From Candidatus Nanopelagicales bacterium (GTDB lineage: Bacteria; Actinomycetota; Actinomycetes; S36-B12), in the NCBI GenBank assembly GCA_030827125.1, contig JAURFD010000002.1, forward strand, positions 62,001-126,000: a stretch of 64,000 bases of DNA. Reading direction: 5' to 3'. Of this stretch, positions 10,956-22,242 are shown in pieces; positions within the stretch are counted from its first letter, which is position 1, and every line of letters begins with the position of its first letter. Below the pieces are notes generated by a model. It had not been told where the DNA came from. It did not search any database and saw only the letters and a list, made by a program, of their open reading frames with translations. Position numbers and translations under genes: made by a program.

Positions 10956-12007
10956 ACGACGATGACCGCCTGGTCGACGCCTACCCCGACATCGACGATC
11001 GAGCCCTAGAGGGCGCCCTGCGTCCGGAGCGACTTGAGGAGTTCGTCGGCCAGCCCCGTGTTCGTGCTCAACTTGAGGTCGTCCTCCAGGCCGCCAGTGC
11101 CCGAGGCCGGCCCGCCGATCACGTCCTGCTTTCCGGCCCGCCCGGGCTTGGCAAGACGACCCTGGCGACGATCATCGCGTCCGAGATGGCCGCCCCGTTG
11201 CGCATCACCTCCGGCCCCGCCTTGCAGCACGCGGGGGATCTTGCTGCGGTGCTGTCGGGGTTGCAGCCGGGTGAGGTGCTGTTCATCGACGAAATCCACC
11301 GCGTGGCGCGCGCCGCGGAGGAGATGCTCTACCTCGCCATGGAGGACTTCCGCGTCGACATCATGGTGGGCAAAGGGCCGGGTGCCACGGCACTGCCGAT
11401 CGACATCGCACCCTTCACGCTGGTGGGGGCAACAACGCGAGCCGGCCTCCTGCCGGGCCCGCTCCGTGATCGCTTCGGCTTCACGGCGCACTTGGACTAC
11501 TACGACGATGCCGACCTTCTCACCATCCTGCGCCGTTCAGCCGGGTTGCTCGCCGTGGACATAGACACGGAGGGCGCCGAGGAGATTGCCCGGCGATCCC
11601 GCGGTACGCCGCGTATTGCCAACCGCCTGCTGCGCCGCGTTCGTGACTGGGCCGAGGTTCACGGGGACGGGCGCGTTGATCTCGGCACGGCCCGCGCCGC
11701 CCTGGACCTGTACGAGGTCGATGTCCTCGGTCTGGACCGTCTGGACCGTGCGGTGCTGGACGCGATCATTCGGCGCTTCGACGGTGGGCCGGTCGGGCTG
11801 ACGACCCTCGCCGTGGCCGTGGGGGAGGAGGCGGAGACGGTCGAGACGGTGGCCGAGCCCTTCCTGGTGCGCTGTGGTTTCCTCGTGCGGACGCCGCGGG
11901 GTCGCGTGGCTACCCCTGCTGGTTGGGCCCACCTCGGGCTGGCGCCCGGAGGCGCCCAGGGAGCCCTGGACTTGGCGCTGGACGAGGTTCCGGCCGAGTC
12001 GGAGTGA
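10952..12007 (+). CDS. ruvB: Holliday junction helicase RuvB
   Basis: [44 protein letters not shown]. Confidence 0.98.
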   Translation: MNDDDRLVDAYPDIDDRALEGALRPERLEEFVGQPRVRAQLEVVLQAASARGRPADHVLLSGPPGLGKTTLATIIASEMAAPLRITSGPALQHAGDLAAVLSGLQPGEVLFIDEIHRVARAAEEMLYLAMEDFRVDIMVGKGPGATALPIDIAPFTLVGATTRAGLLPGPLRDRFGFTAHLDYYDDADLLTILRRSAGLLAVDIDTEGAEEIARRSRGTPRIANRLLRRVRDWAEVHGDGRVDLGTARAALDLYEVDVLGLDRLDRAVLDAIIRRFDGGPVGLTTLAVAVGEEAETVETVAEPFLVRCGFLVRTPRGRVATPAGWAHLGLAPGGAQGALDLALDEVPAESE

Positions 12008-12104
12008 GTCTCAGGGGGACTACGGGTTAGGCTTGCCGTCCTGAGCGCGAAGTCCGCGTTCACACAGACGGGTCCTGCCGTGGCCCCGGTCAGGGAGTGC
12101 TTCT

Positions 12105-12425
12105 GTGGACGTCATGACGCTGCTGCCGATCCTCCTGATCGGTGTCGTTTTCTACCTGCTCATCATGCGACCGGCGCGTACCCGGCAAAAGAAGCAGGCC
12201 GAGATGATGGCCCAACTGGCGCCCGGCACCGAGATCATGACGACCGCGGGTGTCTACGGCACCATCGTGTCAATGGGCGACGAGGACGCGGAGATCGCTA
12301 TCGCGCCCGGAGTCGTGATCCGCGTCGTCAAGGCAGCCATTGGTCGAGTCGTCGAGCCTGAACAGCCAACGCCGGCGTCCGAGGATGCCACGGCGATCGA
12401 CGAGAGCGACTCCGACCGGCCCTAG
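12105..12425 (+). CDS. yajC: preprotein translocase subunit YajC
   Basis: Single TM then MRPARTRQKKQAEMMAQLAPGTEIMTTAGVYGTIV; precedes secD. Confidence 0.93.
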   Translation: MDVMTLLPILLIGVVFYLLIMRPARTRQKKQAEMMAQLAPGTEIMTTAGVYGTIVSMGDEDAEIAIAPGVVIRVVKAAIGRVVEPEQPTPASEDATAIDESDSDRP

Positions 12426-12494
12426 TCCGCCGAGGACCCCTGCAAGTGTGCCGAGCGTCCGCGAGGGCGCCCTAGTGAGAATGAGGAAGGTGCG

Positions 12495-14132
12495 GTGCCC
12501 CCGAAGCAAAGCAGTCGTACGGGCGTGAGGTCCTACGTCGGACGGCAGCTCATCGCGCTCGTCGCGATCGTCATCGCGCTTGGAGTGTGGGCGTTCTTCC
12601 CCGGTCAGAACACGTCGCCTCGACTTGGCCTCGATCTGCGCGGTGGAACCCAGGTCATCCTCAAGCCGCAGCCCGTGCAAGAGGGGCAGGCCATCACCGA
12701 CCAGCAATTGCAGCAGACGGTCGAAATTATTCGAGCCCGCGTCGACGGCATTGGCGTCGCTGAGGCCGAAGTGACCGTGCAGGGCTCCGGGGACGGCGCC
12801 GCCATTGTGGTTGCCGTACCGGATGTCAGCCAGGAGCGCCTGGTCGAACTCGTAGGTCGCACTGCGCTGCTGGACTTCCGGCCCGTGTGGAGTATCGACC
12901 TGCCGACCCCCACGGTCGATGACACCGCCGCCGCCGACACCAATGATGGTGCCACCTCAGCCCGCATTGTCCAGGCCGACGACAACACCCCTGAATACCA
13001 GGCGGAACTCGCGGCACTGAACTGCCTTGACCCGATCAACCAGGGCGGCGGCACCCCGGATGACCCGGACCTGTGGCTCGGAACCTGTGCTCAGGACGGC
13101 GCCGCCAAGTACTCACTTCAGCCGGCCTTCATCCGGGGCACCAACGTGACCGATGCTTCCGCCGGTATCGCCCAGGGCGGAGTGGGTGGCTGGGTCGTGA
13201 GCCTGACGTTCGATAGCGAGGGAGCCGCGGCCCTCTCGCAGGCGTCCCAGGAGCTCTACGCGCTGCCCGATTGCGCACCGGGCGGTGCCAGCCCCTGTAA
13301 TGCGTTTGCCATCGTGCTCGACGGTGTTGTCGTCTCGTCGCCTCGATTCAACGAGCCGATTCTCGGCGGTCAGGCGCAGATCGAAGGCAACTTCACCGCC
13401 CAGGAGGCACAAGACCTCGCCAACATCCTGAGCTACGGTGCCCTTCCGGTCACCTTGAGCGTCGAAGAGGTCACGACCATCTCGCCGACGCTGGGCTCCG
13501 ATCAGCTCCGCGCGGGCCTTATCGCGGGCGTGCTCGGTCTCATCCTCGTCATCGTGTACCTGCTGCTGTACTACCGAGCCCTGGGACTCGCGGCGGCACT
13601 CAGCCTCGGTGTCGCGGGCGTCATGCTCTACTTCCTCATCATCGCCCTCGGCAACGCGATCGGCTTCACGCTGACCCTTGCCGGTGTCGCGGGCATCATC
13701 GTCGCCATCGGTATCACGGCCGACACCTTCATCATCTATTTCGAGCGTATCCGCGATGAGATTCGTGAAGGGGCATCGCTGCGCCAGGCGACGGACGCTG
13801 GCTGGGTCCGGGCGCGACGTACCCTGCTGGCGGCTGACTTCGTCACCCTCCTCGGCGCCATCGTGCTGTACGTCCTCTCCGTTGGCAGCGTCCGCGGCTT
13901 CGCTTTCGCCCTCGGACTCACGACGATTGTTGACGTCGTCGTCGCGTTCCTCTTCACCCACCCAGCCGTCGTGCTCTTTGGGCGGACGAAGTGGATGCAG
14001 AAGGGAAGTTGGCTCACTGGACTCGACCCGCGCCGGCTCGGCGGCGCGGCTGCTCCGCCCCCGGAAGAACCGAAGGACAAATCGGTGCCCGTTGGTGCCT
14101 CGGCTGGTAATGACGAAGGGGAGGAGTCCTGA
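12495..14132 (+). CDS. secD: protein translocase subunit SecD
   Basis: PRLGLDLRGGTQVIL; GITADTFIIYFERIRDEIREG. Confidence 0.97.
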   Translation: MPPKQSSRTGVRSYVGRQLIALVAIVIALGVWAFFPGQNTSPRLGLDLRGGTQVILKPQPVQEGQAITDQQLQQTVEIIRARVDGIGVAEAEVTVQGSGDGAAIVVAVPDVSQERLVELVGRTALLDFRPVWSIDLPTPTVDDTAAADTNDGATSARIVQADDNTPEYQAELAALNCLDPINQGGGTPDDPDLWLGTCAQDGAAKYSLQPAFIRGTNVTDASAGIAQGGVGGWVVSLTFDSEGAAALSQASQELYALPDCAPGGASPCNAFAIVLDGVVVSSPRFNEPILGGQAQIEGNFTAQEAQDLANILSYGALPVTLSVEEVTTISPTLGSDQLRAGLIAGVLGLILVIVYLLLYYRALGLAAALSLGVAGVMLYFLIIALGNAIGFTLTLAGVAGIIVAIGITADTFIIYFERIRDEIREGASLRQATDAGWVRARRTLLAADFVTLLGAIVLYVLSVGSVRGFAFALGLTTIVDVVVAFLFTHPAVVLFGRTKWMQKGSWLTGLDPRRLGGAAAPPPEEPKDKSVPVGASAGNDEGEES

Positions 14133-15232
14133 TGTCCGCCAAGCTCAGCCTCGGTGCTCGCCTCTACACGGGGGAGACCTCCGTCGACTTCGTCGGCCGC
14201 CGTCGTACGTGGTACATCATGTCTGGGATCATCCTGCTTATTGCGATCGCCGCGGTCGGCATCCGCGGCCTGAACCTCGGCGTCGAATTCACCGGCGGCG
14301 CTGTGTTCACGGTTCCGCAGTCCTCGTGCTCGGTGGAAGATGCCCGCACGGCGACCCAGAGCGTCATCGGTGGTGAGCCGATCGTCACGCAGACCGGTCA
14401 GGACATCATCCGGATTCAGACCGAACCGCTCTCACAGGAGCAGAACCTCGCCGTCACGTCCGCCCTCGGTGAAGCGTGCGGTATCAACTCCACCGATGTG
14501 ACCGTTCAGTCGGTGGGCCCCACCTGGGGTGCGGAGATCACCGGCAAGGCGCTCCAGGCACTGGTCGTCTTCCTCATCCTCGTCGTGGTCTTCCTTTCGA
14601 TCTACTTCGAGTGGCGCATGGCGTTGGCGGCCCTTGTCGCCCTCTTCCATGACGTGATCATCACGGTCGGTATCTACGCGCTGACCGGCCTCGAGGTCAC
14701 GCCGGCGACGGTAATCGGCGTCCTGACGATTCTCGGCTACTCGCTCTACGACACCGTCGTGGTCTTCGACAAGGTCAAGGAAAATACCCGGGGCATCACC
14801 GGTCAGTCCGTCCAGACCTACAGCGAGGCGGCCAACCTCGCGGTGAACCAGACGGTGGTGCGATCGATCAACACCTCGGTCGTCGCCCTGCTGCCCGTCG
14901 TCGCGATCATCATCGTGGGTGCCGGACTCCTCGGCGCCGGAACCCTGCTGGACCTGGCTGTCGCGCTCTTCATCGGTATGGCGGCAGGCACCTACTCGTC
15001 GATCTTCATCGCGACGCCGTTCCTTGCCCAGCTCAAGGAGCACCAGCCCGAGATCAAGGCCGTCAGTGCTCGCGTGGCCGCGCGTCGCTCCTCGGCGGCC
15101 AAGCGTGGCGGTGGCACTGAAGGCGACGAGACCACCGCGGTCAAGGCCGGGGTGGCATCGACGACCGCCTTAGCACCGGGGGAGCGGCAGCAACCGAAGC
15201 GACGTCCGCGATCCAAGCGCGGGCGAGGCTAA
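14132..15232 (+). CDS. secF: protein translocase subunit SecF
   Basis: LNLGVEFTGGAVF; GYSLYDTVVVFDKVKEN. Confidence 0.97.
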   Translation: MSAKLSLGARLYTGETSVDFVGRRRTWYIMSGIILLIAIAAVGIRGLNLGVEFTGGAVFTVPQSSCSVEDARTATQSVIGGEPIVTQTGQDIIRIQTEPLSQEQNLAVTSALGEACGINSTDVTVQSVGPTWGAEITGKALQALVVFLILVVVFLSIYFEWRMALAALVALFHDVIITVGIYALTGLEVTPATVIGVLTILGYSLYDTVVVFDKVKENTRGITGQSVQTYSEAANLAVNQTVVRSINTSVVALLPVVAIIIVGAGLLGAGTLLDLAVALFIGMAAGTYSSIFIATPFLAQLKEHQPEIKAVSARVAARRSSAAKRGGGTEGDETTAVKAGVASTTALAPGERQQPKRRPRSKRGRG

Positions 15233-15288
15233 GACCCGCCATGCGGCGGCGCACCTCGTACACTGGCCAAACCGGCGGGGAGGTGTGA

Positions 15289-17550
15289 GTGGCGCAGGAT
15301 GTTTCGCGCGAGGCGTTGCCCGTGGGTGAGAGCGCCCAGGGCGGATTCCGTTCGCGCCTGGCGCGCTTTACCGGTTCGCGTACGGGGCCACCCGAGACCG
15401 AGGAGCTAATCCGGACCCTGCGCCAGTTCCATCCCAAGTCCGATGTCCGTGAAATACAGCGCGCCTACGAGACGGCCGCTTTCTTGCATCGCGATCAAAA
15501 GCGCCGGTCTGGCGACCCCTACATCACGCACCCCTTGGCCGTGGCCACGATCCTTGCGGAGCTGGGCATGACGGCCCCGACCCTGGCGGCCGCGCTCCTG
15601 CATGACACCGTCGAGGACACCGGCTACACGCTGGAGGAAGTCAAGGAGGACTTCGGCGAGGAGATCGCCGCCCTCGTCGATGGCGTGACCAAACTCGACC
15701 AGGTCAAGTATGGCGACACGTCAGCGGCCGAGACCGTGCGCAAGATGGTCGTGGCGATGGCGCGAGACATTCGTGTGCTGGTCATCAAGTTGGCGGATCG
15801 TTTGCACAACATGCGGACGCTGGGCTTCATGCCTGCCGAGAAGCAGGAGAAGAAGGCGCGCGAAACCCTCGAAATCTATGCGCCTCTTGCCCATCGGCTC
15901 GGCATGAACACGATGAAGTGGGAACTTGAAGATCTCGCGTTCGCCAATCTCTATCCCAAGATTTTCGAAGAGATTGAGCGCCTCGTCAGTCAGCGGGCTC
16001 CCTCACGGGAGCAGTACCTCACCCAGGTGATCACCAACATCGAAACCGATCTTCGTGCCGCGCGAATCAAAGTCTCGGTCACGGGACGACCGAAGCACCT
16101 CTACAGCGTGTACCAAAAGATGGTCGTGCGAGGCCGGGATTTTGCCGACATTTATGACTTGGTCGGTGTGCGCATTCTGGTGGAGTCGGTGCGGGACTGC
16201 TATGCGGTCCTGGGCATCATCCACTCGCGCTGGAGCCCGGTGCCCGGTCGCTTCAAGGACTTCATCGCGATGCCGAAGTTCAACATGTACCAGTCTTTGC
16301 ATACGACGGTGATCGGCCCCGAGGGCAAGCCTGTAGAACTCCAGATTCGAACCTGGGACATGCATCGTGCTGCCGAATTCGGTGTTGCGGCGCACTGGCG
16401 CTACAAGCAACGCGATGTCGGTGGCAAGCAGGGTCCTGACGACTTCGGCTGGCTTCGGCAATTGCTGGAGTGGCAACGAGAAACCGAGGACCCAGACGAG
16501 TTCCTCGATGGGCTGCGCTACGACCTGTCATCCTCGGAGGTCTTTGTCTTCACGCCCAAGGGCGATGTCGTGGCCCTTCCGCAGGGCAGTACCCCGGTGG
16601 ACTTCGCCTATAGCGTGCACACGGAGGTGGGGCATCGGTGCGTGGGTGCCCGTGTCAACGGCAAGTTGGTGCCGCTGGATTCCGAACTCACCAACGGGGA
16701 TGTGATTGAGGTCTTCACATCCAAGGCCGAAGGAGCTGGGCCCAGCCGGGACTGGCTCACCTTCGTCAAGTCACCCCGCGCCCGCAACAAGATCAAATCG
16801 TGGTTCTCCAAGGAGCGGCGCGATGAGGCCATCGAGCAGGGCAAGGAATCCATCGTCCGTGCCATGCGCAAAGAAGGGCTGCCGCTTCAACGACTGATGA
16901 CGAATCAGTCGTTGAACACGATCGCTGCCGATCTGCACCAGCAGGATGTCTCAGCCCTGTACGCGGCGGTGGGCGAAGGTCGCATTGCGGCGTCGACGAT
17001 CGTGCGTCGTTTGGTCGACGCGGCGGGTGGCGTCGACGGGGCCGCTGATGATGCGGCGGAGGCCTTTACGCCGTCGGGGCGGCGATCGGTGGCCTCGGGG
17101 GATCCGGGTGTCATCGTCAAGGGCGCGACCGATGTGTGGATCAAGTTGGCCCGATGCTGCACCCCCGTCCCCGGAGACGACATCGTGGGATTCGTCACGC
17201 GCGGTGCCGGTGTCTCCGTGCATCGGCGTACCTGCGTCAATGTGCCGGGCCTTGAAGCTCAGCAAGCCGCGGGATCGCGGTTCGTCGATGTCGAGTGGGC
17301 TCCGTCGGGCGGCGGCGTGTTCCTCGTCAATATCCAGGTCGAGGCCCTCGACCGTGCCCGCCTACTCTCGGACGTTACACGCGCGCTGTCCGATCAGCAC
17401 GTGAACATTCTGAGCGCTTCCGTCACCACCACACGCGAACGTGTCGCCATCTCGCGATTCACCTTTGAGATGGCCGATCCCAAACATCTGGGATCGGTGC
17501 TCAGGACGGTGCGGCACGTCGACGGCGTCTTCGACGCCTACCGGGTCTAG
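15289..17550 (+). CDS. relA: bifunctional (p)ppGpp synthetase/hydrolase
   Basis: HD domain [13 protein letters not shown], synthetase [25 protein letters not shown] and ACT domains. Confidence 0.97.
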   Translation: MAQDVSREALPVGESAQGGFRSRLARFTGSRTGPPETEELIRTLRQFHPKSDVREIQRAYETAAFLHRDQKRRSGDPYITHPLAVATILAELGMTAPTLAAALLHDTVEDTGYTLEEVKEDFGEEIAALVDGVTKLDQVKYGDTSAAETVRKMVVAMARDIRVLVIKLADRLHNMRTLGFMPAEKQEKKARETLEIYAPLAHRLGMNTMKWELEDLAFANLYPKIFEEIERLVSQRAPSREQYLTQVITNIETDLRAARIKVSVTGRPKHLYSVYQKMVVRGRDFADIYDLVGVRILVESVRDCYAVLGIIHSRWSPVPGRFKDFIAMPKFNMYQSLHTTVIGPEGKPVELQIRTWDMHRAAEFGVAAHWRYKQRDVGGKQGPDDFGWLRQLLEWQRETEDPDEFLDGLRYDLSSSEVFVFTPKGDVVALPQGSTPVDFAYSVHTEVGHRCVGARVNGKLVPLDSELTNGDVIEVFTSKAEGAGPSRDWLTFVKSPRARNKIKSWFSKERRDEAIEQGKESIVRAMRKEGLPLQRLMTNQSLNTIAADLHQQDVSALYAAVGEGRIAASTIVRRLVDAAGGVDGAADDAAEAFTPSGRRSVASGDPGVIVKGATDVWIKLARCCTPVPGDDIVGFVTRGAGVSVHRRTCVNVPGLEAQQAAGSRFVDVEWAPSGGGVFLVNIQVEALDRARLLSDVTRALSDQHVNILSASVTTTRERVAISRFTFEMADPKHLGSVLRTVRHVDGVFDAYRV

Positions 17551-17564
17551 CTGAAATCGAGTCG

Positions 17565-19091
17565 TCAGCTGCCGAAGTCGCTCATCGTGCCCTCGACTGC
17601 GGCGAGAAGGGCACGGGTTGACGCCACCGTGTCCTCGGCCTTGGCGACCGCGCGGGCGTTGCCACTCGCCACGGCTTCCGCCAGGGCCTTCTCGGCCTTG
17701 TCGAGTGAGGCCCGGAACTTCTCCGCGGTATCGGATGCTCGCGCTAGGCGCTCGGGATCGGTGGCCACCCACCGCTTCTGATCGGCCGAGCGGACAGACT
17801 CCTCCACCGCGCGTAGTCGCTTTTCGACCCGGGCCTTATCGGTGCGCGGGACGTGGCCGATCTCCTCCCAGCGCTCCTGAATGGACCGCAGCGCCTGCTT
17901 CGCGGACTCAAGGTCCTTCACCGGCAGAAGTGCCTCAGCCTCGGTGAGCAACCCAAGCTTGCCTTCGAGATTGCTCTTGAACTCCACATCGCGCTCGGCG
18001 TTGGCCGCGTCACGTGCAGCGAAGAACGTGTCCTGGGCGGCACGGAAGCGTGCCCAGAGTTTGTCTTCCACCTGGCGACCGGCGTGGCCCGCGGCCTTCC
18101 ATCGATCCATGAGGGTGCGGTACTGCCGTGTGGCGTCGCCCCACTCCGTCGAGGTCGCGAGCGCCTCCGCCTCAGCGATGAGGGACTCCTTGGCGGCCAC
18201 GGCTTCGCGACGCTCCGATTCGCGCGAGGCGAAGTGCTGACGTCGAGCGCGGTCAAAGCTGGTCCGCGCCGTGCTAAAGCGCTTCCACAGCGCCTGCTCC
18301 CGATTGCGATCGACCCGCGGCGCGGACTTCCACGCGTCGAGGAGTGCCGCGAACCGCTCGCCGGTGGCCTTCCATTGCCGGGATTCGGTCAACGACTCCG
18401 CCTCGACGACGATTGCCTCGCGCGCGGCAAGGGCCTCGGCGCGCTGTTGCTGGCGGGCCTTGTCGCGGGCCTTCTGCGCCTGCGCGATGAGTTCCTCGGC
18501 CTCATCGCAGACGCGAGCCAACTCGACGACGTCCCCGAGGAATGCGGGTTCAGCCAACCCTGCCCGAGCGTGGTCGATGGCGGTTCGCGCTGTGTCGAGC
18601 CCGCGTCCTTCGCGCAGGCGATGGGCGGCGAGATCCACCTCCACGAGCAGGTCGTCGTACTTGCGGCCGAAAAAAGCCAGTCCCTCCTCGGGCGTCCCGG
18701 CAGCCCAGTTGCCGACCGCGATCTCCCCGTCGGGTGTTCGCAGCCATACGGTCCCGCCGTCGTCGATGCGGCCGAAGTCGGCCGGGTTGGTGCGACGCGG
18801 TGCCGGAACGGCAGCGGCGGGAGCGGGTCGCCGAAGCCGGGTGGGGGTCGGTGCCGGGCCCGGCATCGGGATCACGCGTACTGACGCCGTCTCGACCACG
18901 ACGGTGCCGTCGTCCGCGACGATCGTTGTGTGCGATGCCTCGATGGCCTCCGCCACGGCAGGAGTCTCGATCGCTGGCTGCGGCTCGCGTCCCTCCAGGA
19001 CTCCAAAGGCCGGTGGCGCCTCAGGAGTCACCTCGATGATCTCGGGCACATGCTCGCTATCCGCGGGACCTGCTCCAGGCTGATCGGTCAT
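17565..19091 (-). CDS. DUF349 domain protein
   Basis: Repeated W-containing helical units (TEWGDATRQYRTLMDRWKAAGHAGRQVEDKLWARFRAAQDTFFAAR) typical of DUF349. Confidence 0.85.
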   Translation of the reverse strand: MTDQPGAGPADSEHVPEIIEVTPEAPPAFGVLEGREPQPAIETPAVAEAIEASHTTIVADDGTVVVETASVRVIPMPGPAPTPTRLRRPAPAAAVPAPRRTNPADFGRIDDGGTVWLRTPDGEIAVGNWAAGTPEEGLAFFGRKYDDLLVEVDLAAHRLREGRGLDTARTAIDHARAGLAEPAFLGDVVELARVCDEAEELIAQAQKARDKARQQQRAEALAAREAIVVEAESLTESRQWKATGERFAALLDAWKSAPRVDRNREQALWKRFSTARTSFDRARRQHFASRESERREAVAAKESLIAEAEALATSTEWGDATRQYRTLMDRWKAAGHAGRQVEDKLWARFRAAQDTFFAARDAANAERDVEFKSNLEGKLGLLTEAEALLPVKDLESAKQALRSIQERWEEIGHVPRTDKARVEKRLRAVEESVRSADQKRWVATDPERLARASDTAEKFRASLDKAEKALAEAVASGNARAVAKAEDTVASTRALLAAVEGTMSDFGS

Positions 19092-19102
19092 GACTGCACT
19101 CC

Positions 19103-19996
19103 CTAGTTGGCCGGCGTCGCCGTGATCGTCGCCGTTTCAATCACGACCGGTTGAGCCGGTGGCCCGTCGGAGCCACCGCCTTCCACTCCGGCCGCCGCGA
19201 TGCCTGTGACGACATCGAGTCCCTGGGTGACCTCGCCCCAAATCGTGTACCCCGAGGGGAGGGTCGTGTTCTCGTAGACGATGAAGAACTGGCTGCCACC
19301 GGTGCCTGGACCGGCGTTCGCCATTGCCACGGTCCCGGCGGGGTAGTTGTCCGCACCCTCCACAGGGAGGTTCTCGTCGGGGATTGCGTAGCCCGGGCCG
19401 CCCGTGCCGTTGCCGGCTGGGTCACCGCACTGCAGGACGTAGATGCCGGCGGTGGTGAGACGGTGACAGGCGGTGAGGTCGAAGTAGCCCTCCTCAGTGA
19501 GGAAGACCATTGAGTTCACGGTGTCGGGCGCGAGGTCGGGGAGGGTCTCGATGACGATGTCGCCACAGTTGGTGGCGAGGGTCATCGTGTAGGCCGTGCC
19601 GGGTTCGAGTGCGTTGGCGGGTGCGGCATCCCAGGACAGGTCGTCCGGGCGGGGCGTCGGAGCCGGCGCACAATCGGGGTCCACAGGGGCGTCGGTGGGG
19701 GCGTCGGTGGCCCCATCGGTGGGCGCGTCCGTCGGTGCCTCGGTGGGGGTGTCTGTCGGTGCCTCGGTTGGATCGACGGGGGCCGTCGTGGCGTCGGTGG
19801 GCTGACCGGCGTCAGGCGTGCTGGACGGACGCGTGAGAGCGAACCACGTGATGCCACCCACGATGACGGCGAGGACGACAACGACCGCCACGATGGTGTT
19901 GGTTCGCTTGCGGCGGGAGGAAGCCTCGGCCCGGCGGGCAGCCTGGCGCTCGGCCTTGGCCCGCGCAACCTCCCGGCGGCGCTTGCTCGACGTCAC
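19103..19996 (-). CDS. membrane-anchored cyclophilin-type peptidyl-prolyl isomerase
   Basis: N-terminal TM, (APTD)n linker, then CGDIVIETLPDLAPDTVNSMVFLTEEGYFDLTACHRL ... GGSQFFIVYENTTLP. Confidence 0.9.
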   Translation of the reverse strand: MTSSKRRREVARAKAERQAARRAEASSRRKRTNTIVAVVVVLAVIVGGITWFALTRPSSTPDAGQPTDATTAPVDPTEAPTDTPTEAPTDAPTDGATDAPTDAPVDPDCAPAPTPRPDDLSWDAAPANALEPGTAYTMTLATNCGDIVIETLPDLAPDTVNSMVFLTEEGYFDLTACHRLTTAGIYVLQCGDPAGNGTGGPGYAIPDENLPVEGADNYPAGTVAMANAGPGTGGSQFFIVYENTTLPSGYTIWGEVTQGLDVVTGIAAAGVEGGGSDGPPAQPVVIETATITATPAN

Positions 19997-20107
19997 TGAT
20001 TCCTCCCGTTGCGTTGCGAGGGCGCGGTTGCGCCGTCGCGCGAGTCTACGTAGGCGCGGCTGCGGGATGCCGCCCCGGTAGGCTCAGGCGCGCCCGTAGT
20101 CCCCGCT

Positions 20108-20893
20108 GTGACCCGTCGTCCCCGCAGGGAACTGTCTCGCCTGGAGGTGTCCCAGCATGGAGGTCCGCGTGCTCGCCTGGAGAACACTGTGTTGGTGAAA
20201 GGGTTCCCCGCGGGTGCTTGGGGCACGAATTGTTATGCGGTCGCAACCGGTGAGGGCGAAGACTGTCTCGTCGTCGACCCCGGCCAGGCGAGTCTGGGGC
20301 CGCTGCAGGATCTCCTCGAGAAGCATCGTCTTCGCCCGGTGGCCGTCCTGCTCACCCATGGTCACCTCGATCACGTGTGGTCGGTTGCACCGCTCACGGC
20401 TGGTCGCGATATTCCTGCCTACATCCACACCGATGACCGCTATCGGCTCGCGGACATCGTGGGGACGACGTTCAGCATGTCGCGCGATCAACTGATGTCG
20501 ATGACCCAGGGCGAACTCGAGCTCACCGAACCGGACGACGTCCGACTGCTCACTGACGGGGAGAGGATCGAGATCGCTGGGATCCCTCTGACCGTCGCGC
20601 ACGCGCCAGGACACACGGAGGGTTCGGTCACCTTCGGTGTCGAACGCGAGGAGACGAGGCCGCCGATCCTGTGGAGCGGAGATCTCCTCTTCGCAGGATC
20701 GATCGGTCGGACCGACCTACCCGGAGGTGATCCTGCCGCGATGACCGAAAGTCTTCAGCGCGTGATCACACCGCTGGACGATGACACGGTCGTGCTGCCG
20801 GGCCATGGAGAGACGACCACGATCGGACGGGAGCGCGCTACCAACCCCTTCCTCCTCGAACTCGGCTCGGCGCCGAAGCCGCGGGGGTTGTGA
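20108..20893 (+). CDS. MBL-fold metallohydrolase (glyoxalase II-like; probable start GTG 20189)
   Basis: LLTHGHLDHVWS (HxHxDH), GSIGRTDLPGGD, VLPGHGETT. Confidence 0.92.
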   Translation: MTRRPRRELSRLEVSQHGGPRARLENTVLVKGFPAGAWGTNCYAVATGEGEDCLVVDPGQASLGPLQDLLEKHRLRPVAVLLTHGHLDHVWSVAPLTAGRDIPAYIHTDDRYRLADIVGTTFSMSRDQLMSMTQGELELTEPDDVRLLTDGERIEIAGIPLTVAHAPGHTEGSVTFGVEREETRPPILWSGDLLFAGSIGRTDLPGGDPAAMTESLQRVITPLDDDTVVLPGHGETTTIGRERATNPFLLELGSAPKPRGL

Positions 20894-22242
20894 TGGCTCG
20901 GCCCGCCACACTGTCCGGCTTCCCTGAGTGGCTGCCCGAGGGTCGCCTCGTGGAGCTCGCTGTCCTCGACGCCGCCCAGCGCATCTTTGAATTGCACGGA
21001 TTCAGTTCGCTCGAGACACGCAGTGTGGAGCCGGTCGATGTCCTTCTCCGCAAGGGTGAGATCGACAAGGAGGTCTACTCCGTTCGCCGCATCCATGATG
21101 AGCCTGGCTCCGATGATGCCCTCGCGCTGCATTTCGACCTCACCGTTCCCTTTGCGCGCTACGTCGTTGAGAACGCCGGGCGCCTTGAATTCCCGCTTCG
21201 CCGCTACCAGATCCAGAAGGTCTGGCGGGGAGAGCGGCCGCAGGAGGGTCGCTTTCGCGAGTTCACCCAGGCGGATATCGACATCGTCGACGTCAACGAG
21301 TTGGCAGCGCAGCACGAAGCTGAGATGGCCCTGGTCATGGCTGAGGTCTTCGCCGCACTGCCGTTCCTGCCTACGGTCCGCATCTGCGTCAACAACCGCA
21401 AGATTCTGGAGGGTTTCTATGCGGGCTTGGGCATCACCGATACCGCGAACGTCCTGCGGGCCATCGACAAGCTCGACAAGGTCGGCGCCGACCGGGTGCG
21501 CCAAATGCTCCGTGACGATGGGGGGCTCGCGGACTCCGCCGTAGACGCCGTGTTGGCGTTGGCGCAGATTCGCGCTGCGGACATGTCCTTCGTTCAGGAA
21601 GTGCAGGCACTCGGCGTGCGCAACGCATTGCTCGACGAGGGCCTCGCCGAACTCGCTGCGGTCATCGCCACGACTTCGGCGCGGCAGCCGGGCGTGGTGA
21701 TGGCCGACCTGCACATCGCGCGCGGCCTCGACTACTACACCGGGACCGTCTACGAAACGTTCCTCGAGGGCTATGAATCCTTCGGGTCGATTTGTTCCGG
21801 GGGTCGCTATGACTCGTTGGCCACCGACGGAAAGACCACCTACCCAGGAGTCGGTATCTCGCTCGGGGTGACGCGCTTGGTCTCGCTGCTCCTGGGGCGC
21901 GGACTGGTGCGCGCCACGCGCAAGGTTCCCTCCGCCGTCCTCGTCGCCGTCACGGATGACGAGTCGCGGGGTGCCAGCGATGCGGTCGCCGCCGGATTGC
22001 GCCAGCGCGGCATCCCCTGCGAGGTCGCCCCGCGGGCCGCCAAGTTCGGCAAGCAGATTAAGTACGCCGACCGGAGGGGCATACCGTTCGTCTGGTTCCC
22101 GGCTGGCGCAGACGATGCCGGCGACAGCGTCAAAGACATCCGGAGTGGTGAGCAGATCCCGGCGGACCCCGGCACCTGGTCGCCCCCCGATACTGATCGA
22201 TGGCCGCAGATCGTGGCCGCGACCGAAGAAGGAGCATCGTGA
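20890..22242 (+). CDS. hisS: histidyl-tRNA synthetase
   Basis: Class II motifs [53 protein letters not shown]. Confidence 0.97.
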   Translation: MMARPATLSGFPEWLPEGRLVELAVLDAAQRIFELHGFSSLETRSVEPVDVLLRKGEIDKEVYSVRRIHDEPGSDDALALHFDLTVPFARYVVENAGRLEFPLRRYQIQKVWRGERPQEGRFREFTQADIDIVDVNELAAQHEAEMALVMAEVFAALPFLPTVRICVNNRKILEGFYAGLGITDTANVLRAIDKLDKVGADRVRQMLRDDGGLADSAVDAVLALAQIRAADMSFVQEVQALGVRNALLDEGLAELAAVIATTSARQPGVVMADLHIARGLDYYTGTVYETFLEGYESFGSICSGGRYDSLATDGKTTYPGVGISLGVTRLVSLLLGRGLVRATRKVPSAVLVAVTDDESRGASDAVAAGLRQRGIPCEVAPRAAKFGKQIKYADRRGIPFVWFPAGADDAGDSVKDIRSGEQIPADPGTWSPPDTDRWPQIVAATEEGAS

